Shown piece by piece: positions 1 to 10,870 of a stretch of DNA of 64,000 nucleotides (position 1 is its first letter; each line of letters starts with the position of its first letter). The notes beneath the pieces are model-generated. The model was not told the DNA's origin. It saw nothing but the letters and a program-made list of their open reading frames with translations, and searched no databases. Origin of the DNA: Salvelinus alpinus (Eukaryota > Chordata > Actinopteri > Salmoniformes > Salmonidae); contig NC_092100.1 of the NCBI RefSeq assembly GCF_045679555.1, positions 33,481,106 through 33,545,105 of the forward strand, written 5' to 3'. Both the position numbers and the translations under genes were made by a program.

Positions 1-1610
1 GTAAAACAGAACTCATTTGGCAGCAACCTTCCAGACAGGAAGTGAAAATTCTGAAAATGGGGCTCTGTTTCAGGGCCTGCCTATTCAACTGGCTTATATT
101 TATCGATATACATGCACTTCATACGCCTTCCACTAGATGTCAGCAGGTCAGGAATTTCCTTTCTCTACCAAGGCGCGAGGCGGAGCTCGACATTAGCTTC
201 TGAAAAGCTTTCGGTTTACACGGCGAATATCTCCGGCTCTGATTTTATTTGATACATGTGATAATATAATCGTAAAGTAGGTTTTTTCAACCGAGTTTTA
301 TCAGTTTATTCAACTTTTATTGGGACTTTTGGAGTTTTCCATTCTTTGCGTCAAGAGAGGGTGGGAACGTTATCAACCTTGGCTAGCACTGTTGGCGCGA
401 ATTCGACAGAAGAAAAGGACATTCTAAAACCAAACAACGATTTATTCTGGACCAAGGACTCCTTGTACAAGATTCTGATGGAAGCTCAGCAAAAGTAAGA
501 ACAATTTATGATGTTATTTCGTATTTCTGTGGAAAATGTTGATTCCTATTCTCTGCCGTTTTGGCGAGCGCTGTCTCGCAATAACGCAAGCTGTTTGTTA
601 TGGTAAAGTTATTTTTAAAAATCTAACACGGCGGTTGCATTAAGAACCAGTGTATCTTTCATTTGCCATACAACAAGTATTTTTATGTAAAGTTTATGAT
701 GAGTTCTTTGGTCAGATTAGGTGAGTGTCCAAAAATATCTCTGGAGATTCTGGTGAATCGATGCTACGTATTCACAATGTATAATCATGATTTGTAGCTC
801 TAAATATGCACATTTTCGAACAAAACATAAGTGTATTGTATAACCTGATGTTATAAGACTGTCATCTGATGAATTTGTTTAAGGTTAGTGATTCATTTTA
901 TCTCTATTTTGTCGGTTTTGTGCAAGCTATTTTTGCGGGGAGTAAATTGCGTTGTGTGTTTGGCTACTGTAGTGAGCTAATAGAAATATATATTGTGTTT
1001 TCGCTGTAAAACACTTAAAAAATCGAAAATATTGGCTGGATTCACAAGATGTTTATCTTTCATTTGCTGTACACCATGTATTTTTCATAAATGTTTTATA
1101 ATGAGTATTTATGTATTTCACGTTGCTCTCTGTAATTATTCTGGCTGCTTCGGTGCTATTTGTGATGGTAGCTGCAATGTAAAACTATGATTTATACCTC
1201 AAATATGCAAATCTTTCGAACAAAACATAAATGTATTGTATAACATGTTATAAGACTGTCATCTGATGAAGTTGTTTCTTGGTTAGTGACTAATTATATC
1301 TCTATTTGGTCAGTTTTGTGATAGCTACCTATGCGGTAGAAACATGGTGAAAATATGCGGTTGAGTCTTTGGCTATTGTGGTTAGCTAATATAAATACAT
1401 ATTGTGTTTTCGCTGTAAAACATTTTAAAAATCGGAAATGATGGCTGGATTCACAAGATGTTTATCTTTCATTTGCTGTATTGGACTTGTGAGTTCATGA
1501 AAATTATATTATATGATATCCCTGTCCCGTTAGGCTAGGCTATGCTAGTCAGCTTTTTTGATGAGGATGCTCCCGGATCCGGGATGGGTATCACTGAAAG
1601 GTTAAAGACA
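1..1610. repeat. Unclassified interspersed repeat with ~400-bp internal duplication
   Basis: No gene is recognised. Sequence at about 808-935 (starting near ATGCACATTTTCGAAC) recurs at about 1205-1330 with small differences. The stretch at 1015-1075 (GGCTGGATTCACAAGATG) recurs at 1424-1483, and a weaker third match lies near 640-690. This implies a tandem unit of roughly 400-410 bp. At 389-497 an open frame without ATG ends in a stop that overlaps a donor-like GTAAG (AAAAGTAAG). It could be an exon-like piece of a transposon, but I cannot assign it. The segment 1520-1610, with a CCGGATCCGGG palindrome, looks like the end of a repeat. Family unknown. Confidence 0.4.
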
Positions 1611-1812
1611 GATCTGAAGAGTAATGCTCGTTAAGTAATTTCTCTCGTCTCTCAGTGGCATCGGACCAATAATGTAACTGTACCTTTAAATCCCTTTGGA
1701 ATTATGATGCTTTGTCCTGGATCCCTGACAGCCATTGAATCCAACACAAAAACTAAATGAATCTGATTCTGCAAATCTGACCCTAACCCTCTGTTTTAAA
1801 CCTGAGATTATT

Positions 1813-2510
1813 AAATCAAATCAAATTTTATTGGTCACATACACATGGTTAGCTTGTGCCACAATATCAATACAGCAATATCTAACATGTAACCTAACAA
1901 TTCCACAACAACTACCTAATACACACAAATCTAAGTAAAGGAATGGAATAAGAATATACAGTAATCCCTCGTTTATCGCGGGGGTTACGTTCCGAAAATG
2001 ACCCGCGATAAGTGAAATCCGCGAAATAGAAAACTTTTTTTTTTTTTTACAATTAGCAACTATTACATGTATACAAATACAGTGACTCACGTGTAGGCCG
2101 TTTCGTCGACATTATGGGTTTAGGAGATGTTCGAAATTACAAGATAATTTGGCCAACTTAATGTAAATTTGCCAAGCTGTTTTATGTACGTACACATAAC
2201 TGCACGAGACGACAAAATGATAGCACAATTCGTAGCATGTTTTGATACAAGAAGCGGGAGTGAGTTTTTAGCGAATCAGAATGCAGAGCACAATGCACCA
2301 AAAAAAAAAAAAAAATGCATTATGAAAATCCGCGAAATAGCGAATCCGCGATAAGTGAACCGCGAAGTGGCGAGGGATCACTGTACATATAAATATATGG
2401 ATGAGCAATGACAGAGCGGCATAGGCAAGATGCAATAGATGGTATAAAATACAGTATATACATATGAGATGAGTAACGCAAGATATGTAAACAATGATGA
2501 CCAAGGCCGC
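1813..2510 (-). mobile_element. L2/Rex1-like LINE 3' end, interrupted
   Basis: The segment opens with AAATCAAATCAAATTTTATT, the reverse complement of the AAATTTGATTTGATTT tail on several other LINE copies here. It resumes after an inserted MITE, with sequence typical of the untranslated 3' region (2384-2510). No coding part remains. Assignment rests on similarity to the other copies in this window that also carry reverse-transcriptase C-terminal frames. Confidence 0.55.
1959..2383. mobile_element. Tigger/pogo-like MITE inserted in LINE
   Basis: The terminal inverted repeats are CAGTAATCCCTCG... on the left and the complement of ...CGAGGGATCACTG on the right. Both run into GCGATAAGTG/CCGCGAA motifs. 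TA flanks both ends, as expected for the Tc1/mariner/pogo superfamily. The inside has A- and T-runs and no transposase, so it is non-autonomous. Similar CAGT(A/G)ATCCCTCG ends are known on Tigger-like elements; the exact family is inferred. Confidence 0.7.
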
Positions 2511-2520
2511 AACTGGGAAA

Positions 2521-3235
2521 ACACTCTAGCTTTACTGTAACTATACAATGTACACAAGAGACACTACGCTACAGGCAACAGAGAGGGGGAGCTGGAGAGA
2601 GAGTTTTCATGTTCTGACACTAAAAGCGCAGCGCTTAGCAGCCCAGGCTCATATGAGAGACTGTCAATATTCCTTGACAGGGTGTCCTCTCATTAATGAG
2701 ATTTGTCTATCACTTTGAGGGAAGCTGGCATCTAAATCCCTGTCTCATGCCATTTCTCTAATGAGTAAGAGAGAAGAGAGCAGGCTGAGGGGAACATGTT
2801 CAATTACACAAAACGATGGTAGGAATCACAAGTAATAGATATGTGCAGAGCCTATGCATAAAGAGCAAAGCTAAAGTGACATGAGAGAGAAAGGATTTTT
2901 AATGGTGCATATCAGACCATGCTGCTTTATTAGCAAGTAGCCTAATGCTCTATCATTACCACAGAGAATGACTTCTGAATAAGACAGCAACCAGCAGGCT
3001 GGACTAGAGAGTCTGAGGGAGTGAGGGAGAGGAAGGTGCCGTAGTTCATGTCTGTACATCCTTTAGGGTGATGAGATGACAGCCCTGCTTCTGACCTTCA
3101 GCATGAAGGGTATACTACTGACTATATACTACGCACACACACACTGAAATGCTTTTGCTAAAAGAAACAATATTAACACAAGCCACTGAGTGGACGCTGA
3201 ATATAATGAGGTGTCATCATTTTACAAAGGAAATG
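2521..3235. other. Non-coding stretch, nothing recognised
   Basis: I see no repeat family, exon or RNA gene. It probably belongs to frmd5 intron 1 or its upstream region. Confidence 0.5.
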
Positions 3236-3239
3236 TCAC

Positions 3240-4130
3240 AATATAAAATAAAATAGAATCAAATCAACTTGTATTTGTCACATGCGCCGAATACAACAGG
3301 TGTAGGTAGACCTTACCATGAAATGTTTACTTACAAGCCCTTAACCAACAATGCTGAATTTTAAAAAAGTAAGTAAGAAAATATTTGCTAAGAAAATAAA
3401 TACAAAATTAAATAAACTAAAGTAAGAAGAAAAGTTACACAATAAAATAACACTAAAGAGGCTATATACAGGGACCGAGTCAATGCGCAGGGGGTACAGG
3501 TTAGTCAAGGTAATTGAGGTAATATGTACATGTATGAAGGGTAAAGTGACTATACATAGATAATAAACAGCGAGTAGCAGCAGCGTAAAAAATGGGGTCA
3601 ATGCAAATAGTCAGAGTAGCCATATGATTAACTTTTTAGCAGTCTTATGGCTTGCGGGTAGAAGCCGTTAAGGAGCCTCTTGGCCCTAGACTTGGCGCTC
3701 TGGTACTGCTTGCCGTGCTGCAGCAGAGAGCACAGTCTATGACTTGGGTGGCTGGAGTCTTTGACAATTTCTATGGCCTTCCTCTGACACTGTCTGGTAT
3801 AGAGTTCCTGGATGACAGGAAGCTTGGCCCCAGTGATGTACATACAGCGCCTTGGGCGGATGCTGAGCAGTTACCATACCAAGCGATGATGCAACCAGTC
3901 AGGATGCCCTCGATGGTGCAGCTGTAGAACATTTTGAGGATCTGGGCACCCATGCCAAATCTTTTCAGTCTCCTGAGGGGGAATAAGCGTTGTCGTGCAC
4001 TCTTCACGACTGTCTTGGTGTGTTTGGACCATGATAGTTTGTTAGTGATGTGGACGCCAAGGAACTAGATGCTCTCGACCCGCTCCACTACAGCCCCGTT
4101 GATGTGAATGGAGGCATGCCTTATTACTGA
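3240..4130 (-). mobile_element. L2/Rex1-like LINE, 5'-truncated copy
   Basis: Read on the - strand, broken frames at 3628-4007 give the C-terminal end of a non-LTR reverse transcriptase (LRRLKRFGMGAQILKMFY, then LPVIQELYTRQCQRKAIEIV, then FYPQAIRLLKS). The untranslated 3' part ends near 3255 in AATCAAATCAACTTG. Frame changes around 3770-3850 make it inactive. The same C-terminus occurs in the copies at 18.7-19.4 kb and 34.9-36.4 kb. The L2/Rex1 assignment is from family resemblance; the clade is not certain. Confidence 0.7.
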
Positions 4131-4139
4131 TAATACAAT

Positions 4140-4985
4140 AACAAAGTGATTAATGGAACTTCTAGAATATATTCTCAGGATTGTGCAGAAAACTCCAATT
4201 TGATTAACTACATGAAATACTTTATGGAGGGTTGAAACAGGTTGACATTCCTCTCATGTTTTCATGCATGTTCCGTTGCAACGAAAAAAGGTTAATTCTC
4301 TCTGCGTCATTTGGGGCTTGACTTAAGATACAGTGACCTTTAGCGATCAACTACTCTCCCTAGAGATGAGCTTTACATTCAGATGGCTGCCTGCTTCCTC
4401 TACGCTGGGAAATTAAGAAATGATCTTATTGGTTACACACCAAGGAATTCACTGCTGTGAAACAAAGGGCCACTTCAATGCCTCTGTGGTTTTTCCAGTG
4501 CACTCTAAAACAGTGCCCCCTTTGATAACCACCAAATGACATTTGTGTCGAGTCATTAAATTATAAGCGACAGGGTGGCCCAGTGCAAACGCAACACGAT
4601 TTGTCATCTGCTTCATAACATTAGGCCTCCCCCAAATCACAAGTCCACAAGTCCAGTCGGCTTAGCATGCGGTGTCAATGTTGCAGAAAATTCAACAGCA
4701 AAACTGATTTCATTCAACCATGCCCTCAGAAATGTAACATTAACAATAAATATTGACATATCTTTTTGCCAAATGATGTTACAATCTGTTTGTTTCCATG
4801 TAAAAACATTAGGAGCTTTGTGAGTTTTATAAAGGAGTCACTAAAAACTGAGATTCCATCCCAGAAAACAAGGCCAGATACCAGAGTAAAGCTTTCAATA
4901 GTAATCCATTGACATAATGAGATTCAATACATCAAATCAAAATTGCGAGTAAAATGATTTATTTTCAGATCAACGTATTGAATGT
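4140..4985. other. Non-coding stretch, nothing recognised
   Basis: I see neither a gene nor a known repeat in this A/T-rich stretch. Confidence 0.5.
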
Positions 4986-4987
4986 TG

Positions 4988-6575
4988 TTTTTTATTTTAT
5001 TTTATTTTTTTCACCTTTATTTAACCAGGTAGGCTAGTTGAGAACAAGTTCTCATTTGCAACTGCGACCTGGCCAAGATAAAGCAAAGCAGTTCGACACA
5101 TACAACAACACCGGAATAAACAAACATACAGTCAATCATACAGTAGAAAAAGTCTATATACAGTATGTGTAAATGAGGTAGGATAAGGGAGGTGAGGCAA
5201 TAAATAGTCCATGGTGGCGAAGTAATTACAATATAGCAATTAAACACTGGAATGGTAGATGTGCAGAAGATGAATGTGCAAGTAGAGATACTGGGGTGCA
5301 AAGGAGCAAGATAAATAAATAAATACAGTATGGGGATGAGGTAGTTGGATGGGCTATTTACAGATGGGCTATGTACAGGTGCAGTATTCTGTGAGCTGCT
5401 CTGACAGCTGGTGCTTAAAGCTAGTGAGGGAGATATGAGACTCCAGCCTCAGTGTTTTTTGCAATTCGTTCCAGTCATTGGCAGCAGAGAACTGGAAGGA
5501 AAGGCAGCCAAAGGAAGAAATGGCTTTGGGGATGACTAGTGAGATATACCTGCTGGAGCGGGTGCTACGGGTGGGTGCTGCTATGGTGACCAGTGAAATA
5601 TACCTGCTGGAGCGCGTGCTACGGGTGGGTGCTGCTATGGTGACCAGTGAGCTGAGATAAGGCGGGGCTTTACCTAGCAGAGACTTGTAGATGACCTGGA
5701 GCCAGTGGGTTTGGCGACGAGTATGAAGCGAAGGCCAGCCAACGAGAGTGTACAGGTCGCAGTGGTGGGTAGTATATGGGGCTTTGGTGACAAAATGGAT
5801 GGCACTGTAATAGACCGCATCCAATTTGTTGAGTAGAGTGTTGGAGGCTTTTTTGTAAATGACATCGCCGAAGTCGAGGATCGGTAGGATGGTCAGGTTT
5901 ACGAGGGTATGTTTGGCAGCATGAGTGAAGGATGCTTTGTTGCGAAATAGGAAGCCGATTCTAGATTTAGTTTTGGATTGGAGATGCTTAATGTGAGTCT
6001 GGAAGGAGAGTTTAGAGTCTTAACCAGACACCTAGGTATTTGTAGTTGTCCACATATTCTAAGTTAGAACCGTCCAGAATAGTGATGCTGGACGGGCGGG
6101 CAGGTGCGGGCAGCGATCGATTGAAGAGCATGCATTTAGTTTTACTTGCATTTAAGAGCAGTTGAAGGCCACGGAAGGAGAGTTGTATGGCATTGAAGCT
6201 CGTCTGGAGGTTAGTTAACACAGTGTCCAAAGAGGGGCCAGAAGTATACAGAATGGTGTCATCTGCTTAGAGGTGGATCAGAGAATCACCTGCAGCAAGA
6301 GCGACATCATTGATATAGAGTCGGCCTGAGAATTGAACCCTGTGGCACCCCCATAGAGACTGCCAGAGGTCCGGACAACAGGCCTTCCAATTTGACACAC
6401 TGAACTCTATCTGAGAAGTAGTTGGAGAACCAGGCGAGGCAGTCATTTGAGAAACCAAGGCTGTTGAGTCTGCCGATAAGAATGTGGTGATTGACAGAGT
6501 CGAAAGCTTTGGCCAGGTCGATGAATACAGCTGCACAGTAATGTCTCTTATCGATGGCGGTTATGATATCGTTTT
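4988..6575 (-). mobile_element. L2-like LINE fragment with broken reverse transcriptase
   Basis: On the - strand this is a second LINE type, closely similar to the copy at 41960-44214. The 3' end carries CACCTTTATTTAACCAGGTA (complement of the TTAAATAAAGGTG tail). Frames at 5369-5865, 6012-6230 and 6267-6536 match parts of the 403-aa frame of that copy, for example MDAVYYSAIHFVTKAPYTTH. They are disrupted by frameshifts. A 54-bp segment starting at 5539 is tandemly duplicated, repeating an 18-residue block. The copy is cut off upstream at about 6575. Confidence 0.75.
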
Positions 6576-6576
6576 T

Positions 6577-6772
6577 AAAAATTTATTTTACCTTTATTTA
6601 ACTAGGCAAGTCAGTTAAGAACAAATTCTTATTTTCAATGACGGCCTAGGAACAGTGGGTTAACTGCCTTGTTCAGGGGCAGAACGACAGATTTTTACCT
6701 TGTCAGCTCGGGGATTTGATCTTGCAATCTTTCGGTTACTGGTTCAACGCTCTAACCACTAGGCTACCTGAA
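6577..6772 (-). mobile_element. HpaI-type salmonid SINE
   Basis: The complement begins with GTAGCCTAGTGGTTAGAGCG, a tRNA-derived head with box-B-like sequence. It contains the GTTAACCCACTG segment with the HpaI site and ends in the TTAAATAAAGGTAAAAT tail. It sits directly at the truncated edge of the neighbouring LINE, so it may have inserted there. Confidence 0.8.
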
Positions 6773-6801
6773 AAAGGTAGTCGTAGCTTTCCTAATTGCC
6801 T

Positions 6802-6993
6802 GGGGTGGCAGGTAGCCTACTGGTTAGTGTGTTGGACTATTAACCAGAAGGTTGCTAGATCGAATCCCCAAGCTGACAAGGTAAAAATCTGTTGTTCTAC
6901 CCCTGAACAAGGCAGTTAACCCACTGTTCCTAGGCTGTAATTGCAAAAAAGAATTTGTTCTTAACTGACTTGCCTAGTTAAATAAAGGTAAAA
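6802..6993 (+). mobile_element. HpaI-type salmonid SINE
   Basis: It starts GGGGTGGCAGGTAGCCTAC, has a tRNA-like internal promoter region (AGGTTGCTAGATCGAATCCC), GTTAAC at about 6914, and a CTAGTTAAATAAAGGTAAAA tail. It is oriented opposite to the SINE immediately to its left, giving a head-to-head inverted pair. Confidence 0.8.
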
Positions 6994-7009
6994 AATATTG
7001 GTTCCTAAT

Positions 7010-8690
7010 TTCCCTGAAAAGTTGCATGTCACGAGGGCTATTCGATGCTAATGCCGAGGAATGTTGCAACTCCAGCGTTTTGTGTTTTTGGAAATGTGCC
7101 AATGCCTAGTGTGGCATCTGTCACTGAATGGCCTATTTTTAAGTATTTCTCTCACTGCTAAACTCGCTCAGACTAAATACATTATTTGGGGTTGGAGTTA
7201 CCTTTCTGCTGTACAATAGTTCATTTTGCTCAGTATGAAAGTGTAGCAAATGCCCTCAGAATAGAATACATGCCACACAATTGGTGTCATTCAGAGGATT
7301 AGCTTAGAAACAATAACAAATTATTTGGCACCTGCGGAGCCCTGATAGTGATGTGTTAATCAGTCTCACTTTACAGAACACATTCTGGTGTCATGCTGTC
7401 TGTGAGGCAGTGACTCAATGTCTCTAGACTTCATCATCAGCCCTCAAGACCTGACATTTATTCTGTTCTACTACTGCCTTTTATCCTACCGGGGATTGCT
7501 CTGTTGGGTACTCCCACAGCACATATCACCATAAACACATCTATGCTTGGCCTTCAGACTTGGGTTTTAGCCTGACTTAACATCACCAGTTGAGCACATT
7601 AGCATTGCTGGCAAGATCTCTTTCACACACTGAACAATTATTCCTTGGCATTTATCAGTGCAATAGCCATAAGCCTGCAGAGTGCATACACTACTGTATC
7701 ATTGGATTTCTTCCTGAAGCAGAAGTTATGTACCCCTGAGCCTGTTAAGAGTTCTCTCTCGCCTCGCTCCGTTTAATTTGGCCTTTTAAGATATCCCCAG
7801 TTGGTACACCTTAACAGAAGGTAATGTCAGACCGGTTTCATGTGGAAGGCTCCCTGTACTGTATAGGTAATAGAGGATCCAGATGGTCTCAGGGTACAGA
7901 TTAAACCCACAGTCTGTCTGGGCCCTTGGCTCTTTGGAAACAATAGATAACCCTGGCCAGGATGGGGTTGGTTGTAAGCTGAGCCCTGCCTCTCTGCCTC
8001 CATGCTCCAAGCCCTCCACCATGCCAGAGCAGCTGTGGCCTACAGCCACTCCTCTTCACCGGCCCTTTGAATTTGGCCTCCTGTTTGTAAAATATGCGTA
8101 GACACCAACTGTGGCTGATTGTCCCAGTTCCATTGCACCCTCTGTTTTGCATAATTGACACTCTTAGTGAGCAGATAATGCGATAAGCCCCTGTGACAGG
8201 TGCCTGCATTTCAACTCCTCTTGCTTCTTTTTCTCTCCATCTCCTCTCGGCCTGGCTTTGTTGATGAGCCCTGTTCAGGAATCGGTTATCTGAATTTTTT
8301 ATTGGAGCTTTTCTTGACATTTAAAATTGTATTTTTATTATTTCCAACACTAGTTTGCTTGTTAAACTGTCCCTTCGACTGCCACTTTAAGAATTTGCTG
8401 ACGCAAATAAACCAGCTGTTGAAGGTATTGTGTGTCTTCCTCAATAAACCTGAGATGTCAGATCTCAAAAAGAAAAGAGAGTGCATAAGAAGCAGGGCAG
8501 CAAGAAGCGCTTTTCTGAAGAACAAGGGCATTCACTGTGAAATGTTTATCTTTTGACTGTCAAAATGTAATTCTCTCTTGAATGTAATGTCTTTTTAGTC
8601 AAGAAAATGCCTCCAAGTCATTCCCATTTTTGTCTATTTAATTGATTGAATCAGAGCCCACAGGAGAATAGCTCAGTGTGGATGTGCATT
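7010..8690. other. Non-coding stretch, nothing recognised
   Basis: Several short open frames exist on both strands, but none resembles a known protein or shows splice context. I see no repeat family. Confidence 0.5.
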
Positions 8691-8692
8691 TC

Positions 8693-9097
8693 TGTCACGC
8701 CTTGACCTTAGTTAACTATGTTTTCTTGATTATTTTGGTTAGGTCAGGATGTGACTAGCGTGGGTATGCTTGTTTTGTAATGTCTATGGTTTTTTGTATG
8801 TCTAGGGGTTTTGGTAAGTCTAGGTATATGAATGTCTATGGTGGCCTGAATTGGTTCCCAATCAGAGGCAGCTGTTTATCGTTGTCTCTGATTGGGGATC
8901 ATATTTAGGTTGCCATTTTCCCTTTTGGTTTTGTGGGTTCTTGATCTATGTTTAGTTGCCTGTCTGCACTATCCATATTAGCTTCACTGTTCGTTTTGTT
9001 TATTTTGTCTGTTTGTTCAGTGTTCGTTCTTTTTAATAAAGAAGAATGTACGCTTACCACGCTGCGCCTTGGTCTCCTCCTTACGACGGCCGTGACA
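8693..9097 (+). mobile_element. Solo-LTR-like element
   Basis: Begins TGTCACG and ends CGTGACA, so it has the TG...CA ends of an LTR. Flanking pentamers are ATTTC and ATATC, an imperfect target-site duplication. An AATAAA lies near 9035 in the 3' part, followed by GCTGCGCCTTGGTCTCCTC. The same general structure is found at 32775-33154, so both are probably solo LTRs of related retrotransposons. No internal genes are present. Confidence 0.6.
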
Positions 9098-9174
9098 ATA
9101 TCAACATTTACTCTCTCATGCAGCGATGGTTGGAAGGCTCAGGCCAACTGATGTGTGATATGGAGCCATATATA

Positions 9175-10142
9175 GTGTTGAAGTCGGAAGTTTACATACA
9201 CTTAGGTTGGAGTCATTAAAACTCGTTTTTCAACCATTCCACAAATTTGTTGTTAACAAACTATAGTTTTGGCAAGTTGTTTAGGACATCTTCTTTGTGC
9301 ATGACACAAGTAATTTTTCCAACAATTGTTTACAGACAGATTATTTCACTTATAATTCACTGTATCACATTTCCAGTGGGTCAGAAGTTTACATACACTA
9401 AGTTGACTATGTCTTTAAACAGCTTGGAAAATTCCAGAAAATGATGTCATGGCTTTAGAAGCTTCTGATAGGCTAATTGAAATAATTTGAGTCAATTGGA
9501 GGTGTACCTGTGGATGTATTTCAAGGCCTGCCTTCAAACTCAGTGGATCTTTGTGGTTATATTGAGGCAACATCTCAAGACATCAGTCAGGAAGTTAAAG
9601 CTTGGTCGCAAATGGGTCTTCCATATGGACAATGACCCCAAGCATACTTCCAAAGTTGTGGCAAAATGGCTTAACAGTCAAGGTATTGGAGTGGCCATCA
9701 CAAAGCCCTGACCTCAATCCTATGGAACATTTGTGGGCAGAACTGAAAAAGCGTGTGTTGAGCAAAAAGGCCTACAAACCTGACTCAGTTACACCAGCTC
9801 TGTCAGGAGGAATGGGACAAAATTCACCCAACTTATTGTGTTAAGCTTGTGGAAGGATACCCGAAAGGTTTGACCCAAGATAAACAATTTAAAGGCAATG
9901 CTAACAAATATTAACTGAGTGTATGTAAACTTCTGACCCACTGGGAATGTGATGAAAGAAATAAAAGCTGAAATAAATAATTCTCTACTATTATTCTTTC
10001 ACATTTTACATTCTTAAAATAAAGTGGTGATCCTAACTGACCTAAGACAGGGAATTTTAACTCGGATTAAATGTCAGGATTTGTGAAAAACTGAGTTTAA
10101 ACGTATTTGGCTAAGGTGTATGTAAACTTCCGACTTCAACTG
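9175..10142 (+). mobile_element. Sleeping Beauty-type Tc1 element, internally deleted
   Basis: The ends match the salmonid Tc1 family used to reconstruct Sleeping Beauty: left GTTGAAGTCGGAAGTTTAC, right GTAAACTTCCGACTTCAAC. Inner direct-repeat sites are also present (GGGTCAGAAGTTTACATAC near 9377 and its inverse near 9917), so the IR/DR organisation of four transposase-binding sites is visible. Length is about 968 bp against roughly 1.6 kb for a full element; the N-terminal and middle coding parts are gone. TA flanks the ends. Confidence 0.9.
9487..9842 (+). pseudogene. Tc1 transposase remnant
   Basis: This is what is left of the transposase within the internally deleted element. A first frame (9487-9711) holds the second catalytic aspartate in [20 protein letters not shown]. 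After a frameshift the second frame (9602-9844) continues with [20 protein letters not shown], which contains the terminal catalytic glutamate. The DNA-binding domain and first catalytic aspartate are missing, so it cannot encode an active enzyme. Confidence 0.85.
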
Positions 10143-10144
10143 TA

Positions 10145-10455
10145 TATACTGTATTCTCATGGCTCATCCTATATAGCTACTGCACACACCTTTTCTATTC
10201 ATATACTGTCCGTACTGTCTATACACACCATTATATGTATATATATTTATATTCCGGACATTGCTTGTTCTGATAATTTTTAATTTCCTTATTTTTTTCT
10301 TCTTTTCTTTCATTTTTGGGATGATGTGTGAATTGTTTTGTATTGCTAGGTATTACTGCACTGTTGGAGCTCGAAACACAATCACTTCACTGCACCTGCG
10401 ATAACATCTACAGATCTGTGTATGCGACCAATGAACTTTGATTTGATTTGTGTAC
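10145..10455 (+). mobile_element. L2/Rex1-like LINE 3' tail
   Basis: The stretch ends in GAACTTTGATTTGATTTG, preceded by GGAGCTCGAAACACAATCAC and CACTGCACCTGCGATAACAT. These are the + strand counterpart of the AATCAAATCAAA 3' ends seen elsewhere in the window. Only the untranslated tail survives. Confidence 0.6.
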
Positions 10456-10789
10456 GGTAGCCTACTGTGGGGCTGTATGAAGAAGATTTCAGAGGCAGTT
10501 TGGTTCCCTCCAATAGACATGTTCCTCTTGGTTTCTCCCTCTTTGAGAGTTTTCTCCAGGGGACTGGCCTCTTCCCTGTCACATAAAGTTACCCAACACA
10601 GCCACAACATGTGACCACCTTGTCCATAATAGAGCTGCACAGAGCCTAGCCAGGGTGGTGAACAGAAGAGTGATGACAGGGGCATCACCTAGTCTGTGCT
10701 GTTTGATAAATTGCTTCAACAGAGCGTGGTGGATTCAAGGTGAGGCCAGGCTACTTTAGACCATAAGTGCGCATTTATTTGTCACATTT

Positions 10790-10870
10790 TATGTGTGCGT
10801 GCGTGTTTGTGCGTACTTGCACTTGTGTGTGTGTGTGTGTATGCTTCTGTATGTGTGTGTGCACAAAGGA
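10790..10870. repeat. Interrupted TG-rich microsatellite
   Basis: Imperfect TG/TGCG repeats with several interruptions; not coding. Confidence 0.8.

Noticed and set aside
3652..3927. 91-codon + strand frame
   Set aside because: Antisense of the LINE reverse-transcriptase C-terminus.
6577..6993. tRNA gene candidates in SINE heads
   Set aside because: The tRNA-like sequences are SINE promoter regions without a proper cloverleaf; the same holds for those at 12678, 13240, 27668 and 36114.
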